A stretch of DNA of 64,000 nucleotides, taken from contig NZ_QASN01000017.1 in the NCBI RefSeq assembly GCF_003052585.1, forward strand, positions 364,227 to 428,226. Direction: 5' to 3'. Positions within the stretch are counted from its first letter, which is position 1. Each line of letters opens with the position of its first letter. Shown one piece after another: positions 45,088-55,189 of the stretch. The DNA comes from Pseudomonas mangrovi (GTDB lineage Bacteria > Pseudomonadota > Gammaproteobacteria > Pseudomonadales > Pseudomonadaceae). The position numbers and the translations under genes were made by a program. Below the pieces are notes generated by a model. The model did no database searches. It saw only the letters and a list, made by a program, of their open reading frames with translations, and was not told the origin of the DNA.

Positions 45088-46485
45088 ATGCGTCCGACTC
45101 GCTATCTGTCCGCCTTTCTTTCTGCGCTGCTATTCAGCGGTGCGCTGGCCGCGCAACCGCTTCTGGTGACCACCACTGCCGACGACTTCGATGGCATCTG
45201 CGACAGCCACTGCTCGTTGCGCGACGCGATAGTCGTGGGCAACGGCGCCGGCAGCCTGCGACAGATCACCCTGCCGGCTGGCGATTACCCACTGACCCGG
45301 GCCAGTGGGAGTGACGACAACGGCTACCCGGTGGATGAAGACCTCGGCCACGCCGGCGACCTCGACATCCTCGGCCAACTGGTGATTCGCGGCGCCGGGC
45401 GTGACAGCACACGCATCATCGGCACACTCAACAGCCGGCTGATCCAGGTGCATCCGCAGGCACGCTTCGGCCTGTACGGCGTGCATCTCGAAGGTGGTGA
45501 CTCGATCGCCGATGGTGGTGCGCTGCGCAACGACGGCGATGCCGTGCTCAAGAGCGTTTACCTGGTGGGCAACCAGGTGCTGGTGCCGGCCGGCTACGGG
45601 CTTGACGAAAGCGGCGCGCGTATCGCCGGGGTCGGTGGTGCGATTGCCAACTTCGCCACCCTGCACCTCTACGACGCGCTTCTGGTGGGTAACCTGCTCG
45701 ACGCCGCGGATCACTCCAGGACCGATGGTTCCGCCCTGTTCAACGCGGGCCAGCTGGTGGTGCGCGATAGCGCCTTCGCCGGCAATGCGTCGGCGCGCGA
45801 GTTCCAGGATTTCGGTGGTGCGGCGCTGGTCAACGTCGGCACGGCCGACATCGCGCGCAGCTGGTTCAGCCACAACAGCTCCGGTGAAGACGGGCAGGTC
45901 AGCCTGTTCAATGGCGGCAGCCTGAAGCTGAGCAACAGCACGCTGTTCGACCTCGAAGGCCTGATGAACCGGCGTGCGAGCAACCAGGGAGCGATTCCCG
46001 ACGCAACCCTGATCCATGTCACCAGCGTGGGCGGTGTGATCAATCGTGGACGCATGCGGGTGCGCAACAGCCTGTTCGCCGGCAACCCCTACTACTTCGA
46101 CCAGGAGTATCCGGACGACTGCGTAACCGGCGGACCTGAGGCGAGCTTCCAGGCCATTGGCCTGCTTACCAGCAGTCCTGAGGGCTGTCCCGCAGGAGCC
46201 TACGAGGAGTTCGCCGAGGTCTTCAACCGGTTGCTGTATCCGCGCAACGAAGGCGACGCCGCGAGCCATCCGCGCGGTTCGCTGGCCTGGGCACTGGCAC
46301 TGGGCGAGCACGGTAGTTACCTGCAGCCGCGTGCTGTCGGTCTGGCGGTCGATGCCGCTGTGGGTAGCTGCGCCGGGCACGATCAGCTTGCTGCCCCGCG
46401 GCCCCAGGATGGTGATGCCGACGAGGTACCCATCTGCGATCTGGGCGCCATCGAGAGAAGCGCCATGGAGGCTGTCCAACCCTGA
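45088..46485 (+). CDS. Secreted CSLREA-type beta-helix protein, paralogue 2
   Basis: A 465-residue exported protein with signal peptide MRPTRYLSAFLSALLFSGALAA. TADDFDGICDSHCSLRDAIVVGN is the CSLREA-type motif. Beta-helix rungs follow (GGALRNDGDAVLKSVYLVGNQ, GSALFNAGQLVVRDSAFAGN, GGAALVNVGTADIARSWFSHN). The C-terminal motif is GSCAGHDQLAAPRPQDGDADEVPICDLGAIER. The rung order and spacing follow paralogue 1, so the two arose by duplication. It is 35 bp ahead of paralogue 3 on the same strand. No anchor or enzymatic residues are evident. Confidence 0.82.
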   Translation: MRPTRYLSAFLSALLFSGALAAQPLLVTTTADDFDGICDSHCSLRDAIVVGNGAGSLRQITLPAGDYPLTRASGSDDNGYPVDEDLGHAGDLDILGQLVIRGAGRDSTRIIGTLNSRLIQVHPQARFGLYGVHLEGGDSIADGGALRNDGDAVLKSVYLVGNQVLVPAGYGLDESGARIAGVGGAIANFATLHLYDALLVGNLLDAADHSRTDGSALFNAGQLVVRDSAFAGNASAREFQDFGGAALVNVGTADIARSWFSHNSSGEDGQVSLFNGGSLKLSNSTLFDLEGLMNRRASNQGAIPDATLIHVTSVGGVINRGRMRVRNSLFAGNPYYFDQEYPDDCVTGGPEASFQAIGLLTSSPEGCPAGAYEEFAEVFNRLLYPRNEGDAASHPRGSLAWALALGEHGSYLQPRAVGLAVDAAVGSCAGHDQLAAPRPQDGDADEVPICDLGAIERSAMEAVQP

Positions 46486-46520
46486 ATCCCCTTCTCCGAC
46501 AATCGCTCAGGAGTCACGTC

Positions 46521-47870
46521 ATGAACAGATCGACCGTTGCCCGCCTCACCGCACTGCTGGCCAGCGCCACCCTGTGCGGCAGCCTGGCCGCCGCACCTTT
46601 GCAGGTCACCACTACCGCCGATGAGTACGACGGTACTTGCGACAGCCACTGCTCGCTACGCGACGCGGTGGCCGCTGCCAACCAGGCGTCGGGCATCACC
46701 CATGTGTTCCTGCCTGGTGGCGTTTATCGCCTCACCCGTCCCAGCCTGCCCGATGCCAACGGTTTTCCCGGTGACGAGGACGACAACCTCGATGGCGACC
46801 TCGACGTGCATGGCGAGCTGGTTCTGCAGGGCCAGGGCGAACAGAACACCCGGATCATCGCCGAGGCCGGCAGCCGGCTGCTCGAGGTTCACCCCGGCGC
46901 GCGCCTGGTGGCCGTGCGCATGACGCTGGAGGGCGGGCGCACCGCTGGCACCGGCGGCGCCCTGGAGAACCACGGCGAGGCGCTGGTCCGCGAGGTGCTG
47001 TTCAGCGACAACCAGGCGATCACACCGCATTCGATCAGCAGTCCGCCGCCGGTGGCCGAAGCGTTCGCCTGGGGCCAGGGCGGCGCAATCGCCAACTACG
47101 GCACGCTGCAGGTCCACAGCTCGCTGTTCAACCGCAACATTGCCGATGCACTGTACTGGAACGACAACATTGCCCGCGGCGGCGCGATCTTCAACCGCGG
47201 CGACCTGGTGGTGCGCGACTCGGAGTTCACCCGCAACTCCGCCAATGACCAGGGCGACCGCGGCTACGGTGGCGCCCTCTACAACCAGGGCACGGCGGAT
47301 GTCGCGCGCAGCCTGTTCGACCGTAACAACGTCAACGAAATGGGCTCAGGCGCAGCGCTGCTCAATAGTGGCGGCTCGCTCAAGCTGAGCAACAGCAGCC
47401 TGAGCAACTCGCTCTACAACGGCCCGTTGGAGATCACGGACGCAGAGCCCGCAACCGCCACGCTGATCCACGTCACCGCCACCGGCAGCGTGGCCAATCG
47501 CGGCGCAATGACGGTGCGCAACAGCTTGTTCGTTGGCAGTGTCGACCCCTATGACATCGACGTGCCGACCGACTGCAGCACCGGCGGCGCGGGCTCCAGC
47601 TTTACCGCCCGCGGCCTATTGACCAGCACGCCCGGCGGCAGCTGCCAGGCTGATCTGTACGAGGACAGCGAGCGAGTCTTTACCCACCTGCTGTATCCCC
47701 TCGCCGACAACGGCGGCCGTAGCCGCACCTACGCATTGCGCCCCGGCAGCCTGGCGCTGGATGCCGGCGTCGGCTCCTGCAGCGGCCATGACCAACGCCG
47801 CGTGGCGCGTCCCCGCGATGGTGACGAGGACGGGATGGCGCGCTGCGACCTGGGCGCCTTCGAGCGCTGA
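46521..47870 (+). CDS. Secreted CSLREA-type beta-helix protein, paralogue 3
   Basis: A 449-residue exported protein with signal peptide MNRSTVARLTALLASATLCGSLAAA. TADEYDGTCDSHCSLRDAVAAANQ is the CSLREA-type motif. Rungs include GGALENHGEALVREVLFSDNQ, GGAIFNRGDLVVRDSEFTRN and GGALYNQGTADVARSLFDRN. The terminal motif is GSCSGHDQRRVARPRDGDEDGMARCDLGAFER, with a calcium-loop-like DGDEDG. It has its own GGAG site and probably shares a transcript with paralogue 2. The role is unknown; such folds occur in polysaccharide-binding and surface proteins. Confidence 0.82.
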   Translation: MNRSTVARLTALLASATLCGSLAAAPLQVTTTADEYDGTCDSHCSLRDAVAAANQASGITHVFLPGGVYRLTRPSLPDANGFPGDEDDNLDGDLDVHGELVLQGQGEQNTRIIAEAGSRLLEVHPGARLVAVRMTLEGGRTAGTGGALENHGEALVREVLFSDNQAITPHSISSPPPVAEAFAWGQGGAIANYGTLQVHSSLFNRNIADALYWNDNIARGGAIFNRGDLVVRDSEFTRNSANDQGDRGYGGALYNQGTADVARSLFDRNNVNEMGSGAALLNSGGSLKLSNSSLSNSLYNGPLEITDAEPATATLIHVTATGSVANRGAMTVRNSLFVGSVDPYDIDVPTDCSTGGAGSSFTARGLLTSTPGGSCQADLYEDSERVFTHLLYPLADNGGRSRTYALRPGSLALDAGVGSCSGHDQRRVARPRDGDEDGMARCDLGAFER

Positions 47871-47950
47871 CGGAGCGCTGGCCGACGCCACGCCCGCGCC
47901 TCGGAGCAGCTTTCGAACCAGGCTGTCGGGCACCCGGCAGCCCCAGCCCT

Positions 47951-48104
47951 CCCTCATCCGTCGCTGCGCGCCACCTTCTCCCGGAGGGAGAAGGGAGGCT
48001 GTGGGGCGACGGCGCGGGGTGGTGGATGCAGAGCCTCGAGCGTGCGCCGCTTTTCCCTCTCCGCCGGGAGAGGGTGCCGAAGGCGGGTGAGGGATGTTTC
48101 AGGC
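47951..48104. repeat. Intergenic MITE/REP-like element, copy B (inverted relative to copy A)
   Basis: A 154-bp element in the 278-bp gap 47871-48148. It starts CCCTCATCC and ends GAGGGATGTTTCAGGC, the reverse complement of the ends of copy A at 3892-4117. CTTCTCCCGGAGGGAGAAG inside can form a hairpin. The middle is shorter than in copy A. Confidence 0.6.
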
Positions 48105-48148
48105 GACTCGCTGTTCGCTGCTTCGCTGTCGCTACCCGCTTCCGGGAT

Positions 48149-49198
48149 CTACCCGCGTTTTGCCGTGCCCAGTCTTTCGAGCGCCTCCAGGCGTCGCGCG
48201 GCGGGCAGTTCGCCGAGATTCTCGACAGCATGGTGGAAGGCTTCCCAGTCGCGGTCATGCGCCTCGAACAGGCGAGCGAAGGCCGGCACCCACTGATCGT
48301 AAAGGCCGAACGGCAGTAGCCGGGCGTTGTTCAGCGGTGCAGAAAACCAAGCGTCATAGCGGGTATCGCCGGGCCAGTGACTATCACGCAGGCTGCGGTA
48401 GTCGCGGCGCAGGCGTTCGAATTCGGCGGTCTTTTCCTTGCGCATCTGCTCTGGCGAGAGATCGCCGGCGTAGAGCTGTTCCAGGCGCGTGCGGCTGGCC
48501 AGCACCTGTTCGATAAAGGCCCTGCGGTGCGCGTCGTCGCTGGTCGGTGGTGTTTCGTTGCGCATGGTGTACCACTGCCGCAGGCCTTCCTGCTCGACGA
48601 AGCTGGCGTAGGACTCGTTGAACGCCGTGTCGCCAGGCAGATAGAAGCGCTGGTGCGCCAGCTCGTGGATGATCACCGCGACCAGCCGGGCATCGTCACG
48701 GCGCAGCATGCTCGACAGCAGCGGGTCGTCGAACCAGCCGAGGGTCGAGTAGGCCTCGACGCCGGCGACCCAGGTATCCAGCCCCTGCTCTGCCAGCAGC
48801 GCCGCCGCACCCCGCGCGCGGCCCTGGTCGAAGTAGCCGCGGTAGGCAACGCAGCCGGCGATGGGGAAGCAGTGCTCGCGCGCCGCGACGGAGAACTCGT
48901 CGGTGGCGAAGACGTTCCAGACCACGTAGGGCCGCTGCAGATCGACGAAGCTGCGGTAGCTGTCGTTCTGCGGCAAGGCCAACTGCGCGCTGGCGAAGTC
49001 GCGCGCAGCGCTGGACAGCTGCAGGCGCCGACGCAGCTCCGGCGGCGTCGCAGGATCGGCGACCAGTCTGGCGATCGGTCGGCGCTGGCTGAGCAACTGC
49101 CACTGGCCCTCGGCCAACTGGCCGTAATAGCTGCTGCAGCCGTTCAGCAGCAGGACAAGCAGCAGGGGAACCAGAGGCAGATGGCGTAGGTCGATCAT
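48149..49198 (-). CDS. Lipoprotein metallo-aminopeptidase (predicted aminopeptidase family)
   Basis: A 349-residue lipoprotein with lipobox LLLNGC after MIDLRHLPLVPLLLVL. It matches the predicted aminopeptidase family (PF10023-type). The zinc motif HELAHQ is in LVAVIIHELAHQRFYLPGDTAFNESYASFVEQEG, with a probable second-site Glu in NESYASFVE. A conserved YSTLGWFDDPLLSSM block precedes it. ATG 49198 is chosen because the lipoprotein signal begins there. It is expected at the periplasmic face of a membrane. The substrate is unknown. Confidence 0.85.
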   Translation of the reverse strand: MIDLRHLPLVPLLLVLLLNGCSSYYGQLAEGQWQLLSQRRPIARLVADPATPPELRRRLQLSSAARDFASAQLALPQNDSYRSFVDLQRPYVVWNVFATDEFSVAAREHCFPIAGCVAYRGYFDQGRARGAAALLAEQGLDTWVAGVEAYSTLGWFDDPLLSSMLRRDDARLVAVIIHELAHQRFYLPGDTAFNESYASFVEQEGLRQWYTMRNETPPTSDDAHRRAFIEQVLASRTRLEQLYAGDLSPEQMRKEKTAEFERLRRDYRSLRDSHWPGDTRYDAWFSAPLNNARLLPFGLYDQWVPAFARLFEAHDRDWEAFHHAVENLGELPAARRLEALERLGTAKRG

Positions 49199-49363
49199 GG
49201 CGCTCCGCGGCGTTGTTCGAATCGGTCGCAAGGGTTGCCGTCAGCGGGCGCAGATCCGGACGTTCGCAGTCCCCGGTTGGCTGCGGCGCGTCCGCGCCGA
49301 GGATGGCGATATCCGCAATCAACGTCCAGCCTTGCCGCCCTCCCCCCAAACAAGGACTCGCCG

Positions 49364-49780
49364 ATGCGTACTCTCTCGCTGACCCTACTCACTCTGATCC
49401 TGTCCGGTTGCGCTGCCTGGCTGCCACGCCATGATCCGGCGCAGGCCTGGGTCGATCTGGATGCCGCGCAAGCGAGCCAGGTGCAGGCGACCGAGGTCGA
49501 CGAGCAACAGCTGGACGATCCGCGTTTCTTTCAGGTGGCGCCAGGCAGCCATCGCCTCGGTGTGCGCTACCTGTTCGAGGTTGGCGCCCACAACATCGGC
49601 CGCGACGCGCCGGCGCTGCAGCGTGATTGCCGCCTGGCGCTAGAGTACGCCGGGTTCGAGGCGGGCGAGCGTTATCGCCTTGCCGCGGGCGCCACCGGCT
49701 TCAGACCCTGGGCGCGGCTTTACGGAAGCGACGGCAGGCTGCTGGCCCAGGCCGATGAGCGCGGTTGCCTGCGCGGCTAG
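49364..49780 (+). CDS. Hypothetical small lipoprotein
   Basis: A 138-residue protein with a lipoprotein signal MRTLSLTLLTLILSGCAAW (lipobox LSGC). The mature part is a small beta-rich domain (FFQVAPGSHRLGVRYLFEVG, then YRLAAGATGFRPWARLYGSDGRLL) with two conserved-looking cysteines (QRDCRLALEY and DERGCLRG) that may form a disulfide. It resembles Pseudomonas PA0061-type hypothetical lipoproteins only in layout, and I assign no function. It is divergent from the metallopeptidase gene. Confidence 0.75.
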   Translation: MRTLSLTLLTLILSGCAAWLPRHDPAQAWVDLDAAQASQVQATEVDEQQLDDPRFFQVAPGSHRLGVRYLFEVGAHNIGRDAPALQRDCRLALEYAGFEAGERYRLAAGATGFRPWARLYGSDGRLLAQADERGCLRG

Positions 49781-49942
49781 CTGTCCGCGGAAATGGCGCG
49801 GAGGGCTTCTCGCCTGGCGTACCTTCGCAGCGGCCATGCGAGCAACGATGCTGGTAGGCTTGGCCACTCCGCGCGTCGGCCGTAGCGAGCGAGCAGCCCG
49901 CTCACGCGGTCGACTAGTCGAACCCCGTTCCCAAGGTCCGCC

Positions 49943-50938
49943 ATGTCCCTCATCGATCAGATCCGTTTTTCCACCCTCGATCTCGCGCCGATCCGCGACG
50001 ACGGCACGCCGGCCCAGGCGCTGCGCAACTCGCTGGCGCTGGCCCAGCATGTCGAGCGCCTCGGCTTCGAGCGCTTCTGGGTTGCCGAACACCACAACAT
50101 GGACGGCATTGCCAGCTCCGCTACCGCAGTGCTGATCGGCTATCTGGCCGGCGGCACCTCGCGCATTCGCGTCGGCGCTGGCGGCGTCATGCTGCCGAAC
50201 CACTCGCCGCTGGTGATCGCCGAGCAGTTCGGCACCCTCGAGGCGCTCTATCCCGGTCGCATCGACCTGGGCCTGGGGCGTGCGCCGGGGGCCGACCAGT
50301 ACACCGCCCACGCCCTGCGCCGTGACCGCCTCGGCAGTGCCGACGACTTCCCGGCCGAGGTCGAGGAGCTGCAGTTCCTGCTCGGTCCGAGCCAGCCCGG
50401 CCAGCGGGTGATCGCCATGCCCGGTGTCGGCAGCCAGGTGCCGATCTGGCTGCTCGGCTCCAGCCTGTTCAGCGCCCAGCTGGCCGCGGCCAAGGGCCTG
50501 CCCTACGCCTTTGCCTCACACTTCGCACCGCGCTACATGCACGAGGCGATCCGCCTCTACCGCGACAACTTCCAGCCTTCCGAGGTGCTGCAGAAGCCCT
50601 ACGTGATGCTTGGCGTGCCGCTGATCGCCGCCGACAGCGACGAGCGCGCCGAATACCTGGCGACGTCCGCCTACCAGCGCATCCTCGCGCTGATCCGTGG
50701 CCAGAGCCTGGTACAGCGCCCGCCGCTGGCGAGCATGCAGGGTCTATGGCAACCGCATGAACAGCAGGCGGTGGGCGAGTTCCTCGGACTGGCACTGATC
50801 GGCGGGCCGCAGAAGATCCGCGCGCGGCTCGAGGTGCTGCTGGAGCAGACCCAGGCCGACGAGCTGATCTTCACCAGCGACCTGTACGCGTTCGAGGACC
50901 GCCTGCGCAGCTTCGAGGTGCTGGCCAGCCTGCGCTGA
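49943..50938 (+). CDS. LLM-class flavin-dependent oxidoreductase
   Basis: Luciferase-like monooxygenase of 331 residues with a TIM-barrel. The family pattern is clear: [75 protein letters not shown]. This matches the MsnO8/YhbW-like subgroup, which uses FMNH2 or F420-like flavin cofactors. ATG 49943 begins [22 protein letters not shown] two-way terminator follows, separating it from the converging pnt operon. Physiological substrate unknown. Confidence 0.9.
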   Translation: MSLIDQIRFSTLDLAPIRDDGTPAQALRNSLALAQHVERLGFERFWVAEHHNMDGIASSATAVLIGYLAGGTSRIRVGAGGVMLPNHSPLVIAEQFGTLEALYPGRIDLGLGRAPGADQYTAHALRRDRLGSADDFPAEVEELQFLLGPSQPGQRVIAMPGVGSQVPIWLLGSSLFSAQLAAAKGLPYAFASHFAPRYMHEAIRLYRDNFQPSEVLQKPYVMLGVPLIAADSDERAEYLATSAYQRILALIRGQSLVQRPPLASMQGLWQPHEQQAVGEFLGLALIGGPQKIRARLEVLLEQTQADELIFTSDLYAFEDRLRSFEVLASLR

Positions 50939-50956
50939 AGGCCGGCCTCAGAAACG

Positions 50957-50985
50957 AAAAACCCCGGCACCAGGCCGGGGTTTTT
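50957..50985. terminator. Bidirectional intrinsic terminator
   Basis: AAAAACCCCGG and CCGGGGTTTTT pair around a short loop. A and T runs flank the stem on both sides, so it can stop both the luciferase-like gene (+) and pntB (-). Confidence 0.9.
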
Positions 50986-51004
50986 CATGGTCACGCAGCG
51001 GTCG

Positions 51005-52441
51005 TCAGTCGACGGCCTTGACCATGTCTTCGATGACCTTCTTGGCGTCGCCGAAGACCATCATGGTCTTGTCCATGTAGAACAGTTCGTTGTCCAGGCC
51101 GGCATAGCCGGAAGCCATCGAGCGCTTGTTGACGATGATGGTCTTGGCCTTGTAGGCCTCGAGGATCGGCATGCCGGCGATCGGCGACTTCGGATCGTTC
51201 TTCGCCGCCGGGTTGACCACGTCGTTGGCGCCAAGCACCAGCACCACGTCGGTCTGGCCGAACTCGGAGTTGATGTCCTCCATCTCGAACACCTGCTCGT
51301 AGGGCACTTCGGCCTCGGCCAGCAGGACATTCATGTGGCCAGGCATGCGGCCGGCAACCGGGTGGATCGCGTACTTCACGGTCACGCCACGGTGGGTCAG
51401 TTTCTCCGCCAGCTCCATCAGCGCGTGCTGGGCACGGGCCACCGCCAGGCCGTAGCCGGGAACGATGACCACGGTGTCGGCGTTGGTCAGCAGGAAGGCG
51501 GCGTCGTCGGAGGAACCCGACTTCACGCTGCGCTGCTCCTGGCTGCCGCTCGCTGCACCGGCATCGGCGTCGGCACCGAAGCCGCCGAGGATGACGTTGA
51601 AGAACGAGCGGTTCATCGCCTTGCACATGATGTAGGAGAGGATCGCGCCCGAGGAGCCGACCAGCGAGCCTGCGATGATCAGCATCGAGTTGTTGAGCGA
51701 GAAGCCGATACCGGCCGCCGCCCAGCCCGAGTAGCTGTTGAGCATCGAGACCACGACCGGCATGTCCGCGCCGCCGATCGGGATGATGATCAGCACGCCG
51801 ATGATGAAGGCCAGCACGGTCAGGGCGGCGAAGGCGCGCACGTCACCGGTCATCGAGTAGTACACGCCCAGGCCGACGATGGCCAGGCCGAGCACCAGGT
51901 TGACCATGTGCTGGCCCTTGAACACCACCGGGGCGCCCTGGAACAGACGGAACTTGTACTTGCCCGAGAGCTTGCCGAAGGCGATCACCGAACCGGAGAA
52001 GGTGATGGCGCCGATGGCCGAACCGAGGAACAGTTCGATGCGGTTGGCGGTCGGGATGGCATCACCCAGCGCAGCGACGATGCCCAGCGACTGCGGCTCG
52101 ACGACCGCGGCGATGGCGATGAACACAGCAGCCAGGCCGATCATGCTGTGCATGAAGGCAACCAGCTCCGGCATCTTGGTCATCTCGACGCGCTTGGCCA
52201 TGATCGAGCCGGCGGTGCCGCCGACCAGCAGGCCGACCAGCACGTAGACCAGGCCGTCTAGGGCCAGCTCGCTGCCGAGCTTGTAGATCAGCGCGATGGT
52301 GGTCAGCACGGCGATGGCCATGCCGATCATGCCGAAGGCGTTGCCGCGACGCGAGGTGGTCGGATGCGACAGGCCCTTGAGCGCCTGGATGAAGCAGACC
52401 GAAGCGATCAGATAGAGAACGGTGATGAGGTTCATGCTCAT
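51005..52441 (-). CDS. pntB: NAD(P) transhydrogenase beta subunit
   Basis: Membrane and NADP(H)-binding subunit of the proton-translocating transhydrogenase, 478 residues. The N-terminal half is hydrophobic (about eight to nine helices, for example LITVLYLIASVCFIQALKGLSHP). The C-terminal domain III binds NADP(H): VVIVPGYGLAVARAQHALMELAEKL, HPVAGRMPGHMNVLLAEA, and VVLVLGANDVVNPAAKNDPKSPIAGMP. It is last in the operon, two bases after pntAb. Confidence 0.96.
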   Translation of the reverse strand: MSMNLITVLYLIASVCFIQALKGLSHPTTSRRGNAFGMIGMAIAVLTTIALIYKLGSELALDGLVYVLVGLLVGGTAGSIMAKRVEMTKMPELVAFMHSMIGLAAVFIAIAAVVEPQSLGIVAALGDAIPTANRIELFLGSAIGAITFSGSVIAFGKLSGKYKFRLFQGAPVVFKGQHMVNLVLGLAIVGLGVYYSMTGDVRAFAALTVLAFIIGVLIIIPIGGADMPVVVSMLNSYSGWAAAGIGFSLNNSMLIIAGSLVGSSGAILSYIMCKAMNRSFFNVILGGFGADADAGAASGSQEQRSVKSGSSDDAAFLLTNADTVVIVPGYGLAVARAQHALMELAEKLTHRGVTVKYAIHPVAGRMPGHMNVLLAEAEVPYEQVFEMEDINSEFGQTDVVLVLGANDVVNPAAKNDPKSPIAGMPILEAYKAKTIIVNKRSMASGYAGLDNELFYMDKTMMVFGDAKKVIEDMVKAVD

Positions 52442-52443
52442 GA

Positions 52444-52758
52444 TCAGTGCTTCTCCGCCTGCGCCTTGGGCGCTTTCTTCTTGAACATTTCCAGCATGCG
52501 CCGGGTGACCAGGAAGCCACCGAACACGTTGACCGCGGCCAGGGCCACGGCCAGGGTGCCCATGGCCTTGCCCAGCGGGGTCACGGTCAGAGCCGCGGCC
52601 AGCATGGCGCCGACGATGACGATCGCGGAAATCGCGTTGGTCACCGCCATCAGCGGGGTGTGCAGAGCCGGGGTGACGTTCCAGACCACGTGGTAGCCGA
52701 TGTAGATGGCCAGCACGAAGATGATCAGGTTGTAGATACCGTCGGAAATCAGGTCCAT
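52444..52758 (-). CDS. pntAb: NAD(P) transhydrogenase alpha subunit, membrane part
   Basis: A 104-residue membrane fragment corresponding to the C-terminal part of E. coli PntA, encoded separately, as in Pseudomonas and Rhodospirillum. Three to four helices are visible ([64 protein letters not shown]). ATG 52758 ([10 protein letters not shown]) has a GGGGAG site. It forms the proton channel together with PntB. Confidence 0.93.
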   Translation of the reverse strand: MDLISDGIYNLIIFVLAIYIGYHVVWNVTPALHTPLMAVTNAISAIVIVGAMLAAALTVTPLGKAMGTLAVALAAVNVFGGFLVTRRMLEMFKKKAPKAQAEKH

Positions 52759-52772
52759 TTTCGCGTCTCCCC

Positions 52773-53894
52773 TTAGCCGTTGCTGCGGACGACCTGGCCG
52801 TCGCGGCACATCAGGCACGCGGCGACGATGTCGTCTTCGAGGTTGAGGTGGAACTTGCCTTCGCTGTCGATGACCAGCTTGAGGAAGTCGAGCAGGTTGC
52901 GCGCGTAGAGCGCCGAGGCGTCAGCCGGCACCATGGCCGCCAGGTTGCTGTGGCCGACGATGGTCACGCCGTGCTTGACCACGACCTGATCGGCCTCGGT
53001 CAGCGGGCAGTTGCCACCCTGGGCAGCCGCCAGGTCGATGATCACCGAGCCCGGCTTCATCTCTTCCACGGTGGCCGCGTGCAGCAGGGTCGGCGCCTTG
53101 CGGCCGGGGATCAGCGCGGTGGTGATGACGATGTCGGCCTGCTTGGCGCGCTCGTGTACGGCACCGGCCTGGCGCTGCATCCAGGAGGCAGGCATGGGGC
53201 GGGCGTAGCCGCCGACGCCTTCGGCGCATTCGCGCTCCTCGTCGGTCTCGAAGGGCACGTCGACGAACTTGGCGCCGAGCGATTCGATCTGCTCCTTCAC
53301 CGCCGGACGCACGTCCGAGGCCTCGATCACCGCACCCAGGCGCTTGGCCGTGGCAATGGCCTGCAGACCCGCGACACCGGCGCCGAGGATCAGCACGCGG
53401 GCGGCCTTAACGGTACCGGCGGCGGTCATCAGCATCGGCATGAAGCGCGGGTAGTGGTTGGCTGCGAGCATCACGGCCTTGTAGCCGGCGATGTTGGCCT
53501 GCGAGCTGAGCACGTCGAGGCTCTGCGCGCGCGAGGTACGCGGCGCGGCTTCCAGGGCGAAGGCGGTGATGCCGCGTGCCGCCACGCGCGCAATGGTCTC
53601 GTTGCAGAACGGGTTGAGCATGCCGACCAGGACCGCACCGGGCTTCATCAGCGCCAGCTCGGCATCGCTGGGTGCGACCACCTTGAGCACCAGATCGGCA
53701 GCAAACGCGGTGGCGGCGTCGCCAATGGCGGCTCCGACCACTTCGTAGACATGATCCGGCAGGCTGGCAGTGACGCCGGCCCCGCTCTGAACGGTTACCT
53801 GATGGCCGTGGGCGATCAGCTTCTTGATTGTCTCGGGCGTCGCGGCTACCCGCGTTTCGCCTGCATGGGTCTCGAGAGGAACACCAATGTGCAC
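52773..53894 (-). CDS. pntAa: NAD(P) transhydrogenase alpha subunit, NAD(H)-binding part
   Basis: Soluble domain I of the transhydrogenase, 373 residues. The N-terminus [39 protein letters not shown] and the nucleotide-binding loop [31 protein letters not shown] are diagnostic, and the [28 protein letters not shown] region is the mobile loop area. The start is GTG at 53894 behind GGAG. It is first in pntAa-pntAb-pntB, which uses the proton gradient to make NADPH from NADH. It overlaps nothing upstream. Confidence 0.96.
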   Translation of the reverse strand: MHIGVPLETHAGETRVAATPETIKKLIAHGHQVTVQSGAGVTASLPDHVYEVVGAAIGDAATAFAADLVLKVVAPSDAELALMKPGAVLVGMLNPFCNETIARVAARGITAFALEAAPRTSRAQSLDVLSSQANIAGYKAVMLAANHYPRFMPMLMTAAGTVKAARVLILGAGVAGLQAIATAKRLGAVIEASDVRPAVKEQIESLGAKFVDVPFETDEERECAEGVGGYARPMPASWMQRQAGAVHERAKQADIVITTALIPGRKAPTLLHAATVEEMKPGSVIIDLAAAQGGNCPLTEADQVVVKHGVTIVGHSNLAAMVPADASALYARNLLDFLKLVIDSEGKFHLNLEDDIVAACLMCRDGQVVRSNG

Positions 53895-54277
53895 TGCAAA
53901 TCTCCTGCGTGATCGTTTTAATCAACCAGCGCACTGCGGATGGCGCCCTGGGGTGGCTGATCAGCACATGCCCGCCTTCGACCAAAGTAGGGGGTCGGGG
54001 TCAGCGGGCGCGGCATTTTGCAGACGAAGCGGCGGCGCTTCAAGTCGTGATGGAGTGCGCACACACTTTCACTACAAAACCTGCGAGCCGCTGCAAACCT
54101 GCCAGACCCGCCCGAGGCGCCGCGGCCAGCGTGGTTGCGCACGCAAATCCAGGGCCGCAGCGGTCCTCGCCTGATCTTCGAGCTGAATGTCCGCTCATCA
54201 GAAAAATGCGGGGATCGGCTAACGCTTTGCAGCGGCCGGGCGTACGGGCGACTTATGTAGCCGGCTAACGACCCTCA
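53895..54277. other. Gene-free stretch upstream of the pnt operon
   Basis: A 383-bp region between the pntAa start and the end of the LysR gene. Short open frames here have no recognisable product. It should contain the pnt promoter, since transcription runs leftward from it. I could not identify hexamers, repeats or an RNA. Confidence 0.4.
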
Positions 54278-55189
54278 CTACAGGGGCGAAGTTCCCTGCT
54301 CGCGGTAGCGTCGTGCCTGCTGCAGCAACCAGTCGCGCAGGTTGTTGAGGGTGGCCGACTCGGTGCGGCGTTCGGGAATGATCAGGTGGTAGGCACGATC
54401 GCTGCGGCAGCTGTGGGGGTTGGCGATACACAGGCGCCCCTCCGCCAGCTCACGCTCGATCAGGAACGGCGGGATCAGCGCCACACCCATTTCGTGCATG
54501 GCCGCCTGGGCCAGCATCGAGAACAGCTCGTAGCGCGGCCCGCCCAGATCGCGGGCGACGTCCATGCCGAGCGAGTCGAACCAGTGCCGCCAGGCATAAG
54601 GCCGGGTGCTCTGCTGTAGCAGCGGCAGCTCGGCAAGCTCCGCGGGCTGCAGCTGCCTGCGCCCCGCCAGCAACGCCGGGCTACACACCGGCACCGCCTG
54701 CTCGTGCATGAGAAAATGCGCCTGGGTACCCGACCAGTCGCCGTCGCCGAAGTAGATGGCGGCGTCGAACTCGGTGTCGGCGAACAAGAACGGCCGGGTG
54801 CGGTTGGTCAGGTTGACGGTGATCTGTGGGTGCAGGGTCTGGAAGTCCTTCAGGCGCGGCAGCAGCCACTGGGTGGCGAAGGTCGGCACCACCGCCAGCT
54901 CGATGCTGCTGGCGCCCTGCTGGCCCATCACCGCCAGGGTGTCGCGCTCCACCGCATCGAGCTGGGCGGCCATGCGCCGGGCGTAGGAGAGGCCCGAGTC
55001 GGTCAGGGTCACGCCGCGGCGTGTTCGGCGAAACAGCGCCACGCCGAGGAAGCTTTCCAGTGCGGCAATCTGCCGGCAGACCGCGCCCTGGGTCAGCGCC
55101 AGCTCTTCGGCGGCGCGGGTGAAGCTCTGATGGCGGGCGGCGGCCTCGAAAGCCACCAGCGCGGCGGTGCTGGGGATCTTGCGGCGCAT
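54278..55189 (-). CDS. LysR-family regulator of the glutarate genes
   Basis: A 303-residue LysR regulator of the GcvA-like subgroup. The N-terminal helix-turn-helix is [57 protein letters not shown]. It is divergent from gcdH across 157 bp, the arrangement of gcdR-gcdH in Pseudomonas, where the regulator activates glutaryl-CoA catabolism. A loose inverted pair TTGTGC (55221) and GCACAA (55256) lies in the spacer but is not a standard LysR box. Name and effector are inferred from context. Confidence 0.9.
   Translation of the reverse strand: MRRKIPSTAALVAFEAAARHQSFTRAAEELALTQGAVCRQIAALESFLGVALFRRTRRGVTLTDSGLSYARRMAAQLDAVERDTLAVMGQQGASSIELAVVPTFATQWLLPRLKDFQTLHPQITVNLTNRTRPFLFADTEFDAAIYFGDGDWSGTQAHFLMHEQAVPVCSPALLAGRRQLQPAELAELPLLQQSTRPYAWRHWFDSLGMDVARDLGGPRYELFSMLAQAAMHEMGVALIPPFLIERELAEGRLCIANPHSCRSDRAYHLIIPERRTESATLNNLRDWLLQQARRYREQGTSPL

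Noticed and set aside
50957..50985. REP element between the luciferase-like gene and pntB
   Set aside because: The stem is flanked by A and T runs between convergent genes, which is an ordinary bidirectional terminator.
53895..54277. Small gene or RNA upstream of the pnt operon
   Set aside because: Short open frames have no ribosome-binding site or family similarity, and I saw no convincing stem-loop structure.
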